From Auxenochlorella pyrenoidosa (Eukaryota > Chlorophyta > Trebouxiophyceae > Chlorellales > Chlorellaceae), in contig KQ481962.1 of assembly GCA_001430745.1 (NCBI GenBank), positions 52,248 to 78,149 on the forward strand: a stretch of DNA of 25,902 nucleotides. The letters run 5' to 3'. Made by a program: the position numbers and the translations under genes. This document shows, one piece after another, positions 21,474-25,902 of the stretch; position 1 is the stretch's first letter, and every line of letters begins with the position of its first letter. Below the pieces are notes generated by a model. That model searched no databases and had not been told where the DNA came from. It was given only the letters and a program-made list of their open reading frames with translations.

Positions 21474-23468
21474 TCACAGGAATGCGCGCTCCCGGCCCGC
21501 CACCGCCTGCCGGCACACCGGGCAGTGCGCCACACGCAGGCTGCACTGCCGGCACAGCAGGTGGCCGCAGGGGCTGAGCCGCGTGTCCTTGGCGGCGCTG
21601 ATGCAGACGGAGCACTCGGTGGCGCGCGCCTGCGCCTCTGCCTGCGCCTCCTCCACCCGCCTGTCCACCAGCAGCCGGCGCAGCGCCGCCGTGCTGGCCT
21701 CCAGCTGGTCGTGCAGCGCCTGCAGCTCCGCCACGGGCAGGCGCCTGCGGGGTGGGGCGGGAGCGGTGGGCAGGAGGGTGTGAGCCAGGTGGAACAGACC
21801 ACTCTTGCACCGCTGGCTGTAAAAGGCGTACGCAGCTGTGCAGGATGCCTACAAAAGAGCAGCCTGCTTCCAAGAACGTCGCATTCCGCTTCAGTGGCGC
21901 GTGGGAGGGTGCACAGGCAGCAGCGCAGACCTGCAAGCCGCCTCATCGCCTGCCAGAGCCAGAAGCTGCCTCTGCTGCTGCGCAGTGACACCCTCCACCC
22001 TGCTGATGCTGGTGGCCTGCTCATTGACCACATGCTGCTGCTGCCGCTCCGACAGTCGCTGCAGCTGCGCGTCCTTTGCTGCCAACTGTTCCCGCAGCGT
22101 TGCCACCTGGCGCGCCGCCTGCTCCGCCTGGGCTGTGGTTTCCCCAAGCTGTTGCTGCAGCTGCGCCCTCTCCAGCACCGCCCGCCCTGCCTCCTGCGCA
22201 GCCTGTTCAAGCAGCTGTGCAGCACGCTCAGTGGCAGACGATGTGGCTGAGCCCTGTTCTGGTGGATCCCGCGGCTGCTGTTGCTGTGCCGGAAGGGGCA
22301 CATGCTCGGTAGGCTCCTGCTGCTGAGTACGACGAGCTTCGTGCTGGGTTCCGTCCCGCTGCGCCTGAGCCTGCACCTGCTGACTTGCCACGCGGCCAGG
22401 GCCCCGCCATTGTGCGCTGAGCAGCCAGGAGCGCGCACTCTCGCCTTCGCCCTGCGCATCCCTCCAAGGGCGGGGCACAAGCGCACAGTCACCCGCCCTG
22501 CACCTACTGCTGTAGTCGCAGCCAGGCCACACAGCTTAGGGTGCTTGGGGGAATGCCCACACAAATCTGCTGAAGCAAGGGCTACCACACCAATCCGCGC
22601 TGCCCAGCCGCACCCACCCCGTGCGCCAGCACCAGAATGTCGCCAGTCTCCAGCGTGGCCTGCCGAGGCGTAGATGAAAGGCTCAGGAAGTCCACTCTGG
22701 GGGGCAGGTGCTGCACCTCTTTACAAATCTCCACCTCGCCCCTGCCCGCCATGCCCGCCACGCGCCGCAGCTCGGGCAGCTGCGCCTGCAGGCCAGGGGG
22801 CCATGGAGATGCAAAGTGGTCAGGGCACCATCCAAGAACAACGGGCGAGCCAGGCGGAGAGGGTGCCAATGACTGCTGCAGCAGGCACGCTGCGGGTGGT
22901 CGGGGGCCCAGCGGGTGCTCACCCGCAGCGGCAGCATGCTTTGCAGCACCGCGTGCCCCATGTACTTGATGGGCTGCGGCACCGCGCTCCCCCTGAAGGC
23001 CTTGACAAACAGCAGCAGGTCGGCGCCGGGGTTGTAGGGCGGCAGCGCGGCCCCCGGCGCCGCGCGCTCCAGAAACAGGTCGACCGCTGGGGGGTCGGAG
23101 CCGCGGCGGATGAGGATCTGCAATCAAATGCGCGTTATGGGAAGAAGAACTGGACATCTGCGATAAGATCAAGGCGTGGTTGCTGTGCGTGCGCCCGCAG
23201 CTCTTAGCAGGCCTCTTAGCCTTTGGGGTGGCAGTCCTGGAAATGCCAGGCCAAGCACAGACCGCACCGAGAGCGCCACGCCGTCATCCACAGGCGCGCT
23301 TGGTCGGTAGGTGCCGTTTTGGCGCTGCACCCAGCGCCAAAACCTCAGCCCTTGTGGCGGAGCCCCCAGACGCTCGGCCGCCAGGCGGCGCACATCTTGC
23401 AGGCGCGCGGTCTCAGAGAGGGACAGCACCAGCTCCACCTGGGCATCATTGGAAGTGGCAGCCCACAT
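21474..23468 (-). CDS. USP7-like ubiquitin-fold domains + coiled coil + C-terminal RING finger protein
   Basis: Exons are about 23468-23268, 23117-22923, 22785-22618, 22451-21931 and 21744-21474 (TGA), about 451 residues. Exons 1-3 resemble the ICP0-binding ubiquitin-like region of USP7 and plant UBP12/13. Exon 1 has LRFWRWVQRQNGTYRP, compared with RFWLWAKRQNHTYRP in UBP12. Exon 2 has LLLFVKAF and KYMGHAVL. Exon 3 has GRGEVEICKEV and LETGDILVLAH, like the YEEIKFEP and LEDGDIICFQ parts. No catalytic protease domain lies upstream. Exon 4 is a Gln/Ala-rich coiled coil. Exon 5 ends in a RING with spacing C-x2-C-x11-C-x-H-x2-C-x2-C-x6-C-x2-C (C3HC4), suggesting a ubiquitin ligase that binds E2 enzymes. 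The 5' end of exon 4 is uncertain: several in-phase AGs exist. The start could be 23558 in the same frame. Donor of exon 1 could also be 12 bases earlier. Confidence 0.72.
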
Positions 23469-24295
23469 GGTTTCAATTGTTGGGCCAATCCAAACGATTG
23501 CATTGGATACCTGCAGAACGCTGCCGGGCAGCAGGGTTCCTTGCCGCTGTGCCGCCACTGCCGGCGGCCGCCCACTGTCAACATTGCACCGTATGATCGG
23601 AGCGCAACTTTCACATGAACAGGCCGTGAATATGTCTCACTGCGTGAAACTCGTGGATCAGCTCATAAGGATTTGAGTCGCAGACTTGAGAGCGACAGTC
23701 GGCGGCAGAGGCCACCCGCACCGAACACATGCGGCCAGAGGCGTTCATTGCGGATGATCATGCGGCCTGTAGGCTCCGGGACGGCAGCCTAGCCGCAGAT
23801 GGCCGCTGCCGCTCGACGCGCACAGCAGACGCACTTGCCTCCTGCTAGTCACAGTGCTCAGGGCAGCCCCTCATTTCCCACCAGCCTGAAGGCGCAGGGT
23901 GGATCATACTGACATGTGGCCTTGCAGATCTATGCAGGCAGCACCACAACCTGGTGGTTGAGAGCTCGTCAACACTGCAGGCAGCTTGCTGCATCGAGCA
24001 GGCAGCCACCCTTTCGCCGCTCTGTCTTGCAGGCCTGTGGACCAGCTGCCTGAATGAGCAATGACTGAATTTTGAGTGCATATACCATAAATACTGTCAG
24101 TGCAACAATACATGTACCTGAGAAACAGCCTAGCCATGAGTTCGAACATGGTGGGGCATGCATGATAAATGGACCTCAGTTGTACGAGCTCAGGCAGGGA
24201 TGCAACCTGCGAGCAATGCATGTACCCAAGCAGCTTTGTCGAGAGATTCACGTTGTGTTCATGATACGACATGCACCGGGGGGGTGTCCTGCTTG
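23469..24295. other. AT-richer intergenic stretch
   Basis: About 830 bases separate the two coiled-coil genes on the - strand, with visibly lower GC than the rest of the window. It holds the 3' UTR of the right-hand gene and the promoter of the RING gene. I looked for a remnant RING on the - strand after the right-hand gene's stop and saw none (no paired C-x2-C motifs). No RNA gene was recognised. Confidence 0.5.
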
Positions 24296-25902
24296 CTACA
24301 TGCCTCCGGCGTAGGCCTGCGCATCCGCCCGCTGGCGGTCGGCCAGCAGCTGGCGCACGCGCGAGGCGCTGGCCTCCAGGCTGCGCAGCAGCGACTGCAC
24401 GCCGCCGGTGGACAGGGACCTGCGGCGGCGCGGGCGGGGTGCATCGGGGCCAGGCGGGCAGTGGGGCCACATGAGGGCGATGAAGAGCGCATCACCCGCA
24501 GCTGCAGGCCTGGGCTGGTGGGCGACCTTGTATGTGGTGGGCACTCAGGCACGTCAGGCAGGCAGGCAGCAAAGGGCAGCGGCGATAAACTTTAGTTGCT
24601 GGCTCGCCCTGCCCTCATCAAACTCTTCAGTGCAAGGCCACACACACCGGCACACCCCACCCCGGCGCCCCACCCGCACGCATCCTCGTCCCCCTCCAGC
24701 ACCAGCAGCCGCTTGGTGATGAGCTGCTGCCCCGCCTCCATAGCCCTCAGCCGGCTCTCGTACTTGGCCTCCCGGGAGACCAGCTCCGCCTGCAGCCGCG
24801 CCGCCTCGGCCGCCGCCGCCTGCAGGGCCCCCTCGGCGTGCGCCGCCTCGGCCAGCCGCCCCTCCACCTGCTGGAAGCGCCCCTGGTACAGCTCCTCCCG
24901 CGCCGCCAGCTCCTGCCGCAGCTGCGCTGCCTCGTCCGCAGCGGCTGCCAGCTGGGACTCGAGGGCGGCGGCGCGCTCGCCATGCGCCCGCTCTCGCGCC
25001 GCCAGCTCCGCCTGCAGCCGCGCCGCCTCCGCGGATGCCGCCGCCAGCGCGGCCTCCGCCTGGCTCAGCCTCTCCCCCTCTGCCTCACGCGCGCTGGTCG
25101 CAGCCGCCTCGAGCTGCCGGTGCTCCGCGTCCCGCGCCGCCAGCGCCTCCGCCAGCCGCGCCTGCTCCGCCTCGGCCTTCTCCAGCTGCCTCTGCAGCTG
25201 CTCCGCCTCCTCCTGCGCAGCAGCACGGCGTGGCGGCAACGAGGACCGTGCTGTGAGAGCGATGGAGCATGCGCACAGGCACAGCGCTTGTTCTGCCACG
25301 CTTTTAACACCGGGGTGGCACGACATGCCTGGCACCCACCCTTGTCTCCCCCCCAAGCTGGCGGCCCACCTGCGCAAACTGCAGCGACAGCCCCGCCTTG
25401 AGCGCCGTCTCCTGCACCTCTGCCAGCTCCGCCTCCTGCGCCGTGAGCCGCTCACGCAGCTTGCCAGCCTCCTCCTCTGCCGCCACGCGAGCCGCCTCGG
25501 CCGCCGCCACCCCCTCCTGCGAGGCGGCGTGCAGCTCAGCCTCCCGCTCCTCCAGCCGCCTCTGCAGCTGGGAGGCCTGGGCGGTGGCTGCCAGGAGCGC
25601 CGCGTCTGCTGCGGTAGCCGCCGCCGCAGCGGCGGCCTGCAGCTCCGCCTCGCGAGCCGCCAGCTTGGCCGCCGCCTCCTGCTCTGTGTGCCGCAGCCGC
25701 TGCCCCGCGGCGCGCTCCGCCTCCTCTGCCTCCAGCGCCACCTGCTGCAGCTTGGCCTCCAGAGCCGCCACCTTGCCCAGGTGCGCCTGCTCCCGCGCCG
25801 CCAGCTCCGCCTGCACCCCCGCCGCCTCGTCAGCCGCCGCCAGCAGCGCCGCCTCCGCCTCCTGCGCCGCCTGCCTCAGCAGCTGCGAGAGGCGCTGCGC
25901 GG
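24296..25902 (-). CDS. Long Ala/Glu-rich coiled-coil protein, C-terminal part
   Basis: The gene runs in from the right edge. Exons are 25902-25370 (partial), 25212-24680 and 24419-24296 (TAG), about 396 residues in frame. Nearly all is heptad-type coiled coil rich in Ala, Glu, Gln and Arg, with no Pro and few aromatics. A unit of about 30-40 residues recurs: QAELAAREQAH, QAELAARERAH, RQELAAREELY, QAELVSREAKY. The last exon reads VQSLLRSLEAS and VRQLLADRQRADAQAYA, then GGM and stop. That exon aligns without gaps to the pre-RING segment of the RING gene to its left, with an intron of the same phase at the same place. It is probably a tandem paralogue lacking the RING. The function is unknown; a scaffold or golgin/myosin-tail-like role would be a guess from composition only. 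The N-terminal part is not in the window. Confidence 0.75.

Noticed and set aside
23904..24470. Frame on the - strand downstream of the right-hand coiled-coil gene, examined as a lost RING
   Set aside because: Its cysteines do not form RING pairs, it is out of frame with the gene and lies in AT-richer DNA.
1..25902. Mobile elements, CRISPR arrays, tRNA or rRNA genes
   Set aside because: I saw no terminal inverted repeats, transposase or reverse-transcriptase motifs, regular repeat-spacer arrays or tRNA-like sequence on a by-eye reading of both strands. A tRNAscan or Rfam search was not possible.

Overview
The window is nuclear DNA of a green alga. The evidence is high GC, dense short GT-AG introns of about 100-300 bases, chloroplast genes of the green lineage (a PAA-type copper ATPase and an ELIP-like protein), alanine/glutamine-rich low-complexity protein segments, and TGTAA poly(A) signals. 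A trebouxiophyte such as a Chlorella relative is my best guess, but nothing here fixes the genus. No prokaryotic, viral or transposon gene was recognised.

Layout, left to right. (1) + strand, 1-2960: 3' part (8 exons) of a chloroplast-type Cu-transporting P1B-ATPase, cut by the window edge. (2) - strand, 5565-3184: acidic/basic nucleolar protein of the BUD22/SRFBP1 ribosome-biogenesis family, 3'-to-3' with gene 1. (3) - strand, 8069-6625: DEDDh 3'-5' exonuclease with three consecutive GC-AG introns. (4) - strand, 9970-8773: ELIP-like three-helix light-stress protein of the LHC superfamily, 5 exons. (5) - strand, 13505-10451: NAD-dependent glycerol-3-phosphate dehydrogenase, 10 exons, 400 aa. 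(6) + strand, 14727-21327: RECQL4-type DNA helicase, 14 exons, 1386 aa, head-to-head with gene 5 across about 1.2 kb. (7) - strand, 23468-21474: unusual protein joining USP7/UBP12-like C-terminal ubiquitin-like domains, a coiled coil and a C-terminal C3HC4 RING finger. (8) - strand, 25902-24296 (open at the right edge): long Ala/Glu coiled-coil protein whose C-terminus matches the region just before the RING of gene 7, including the intron phase, but which stops before any RING.

Genes 1-6 are ordinary housekeeping or plastid genes without an operon-like relation. The most unusual part is 21.4-25.9 kb, where two neighbouring same-strand genes look like diverged tandem paralogues, one with and one without a RING finger. 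Exon models were checked by reading phase: for genes 1-6 the joined exons stay in frame from the first coding base to the stop. The least certain points are the starts of genes 2, 3 and 7 and the 5' boundary of exon 4 in gene 7.
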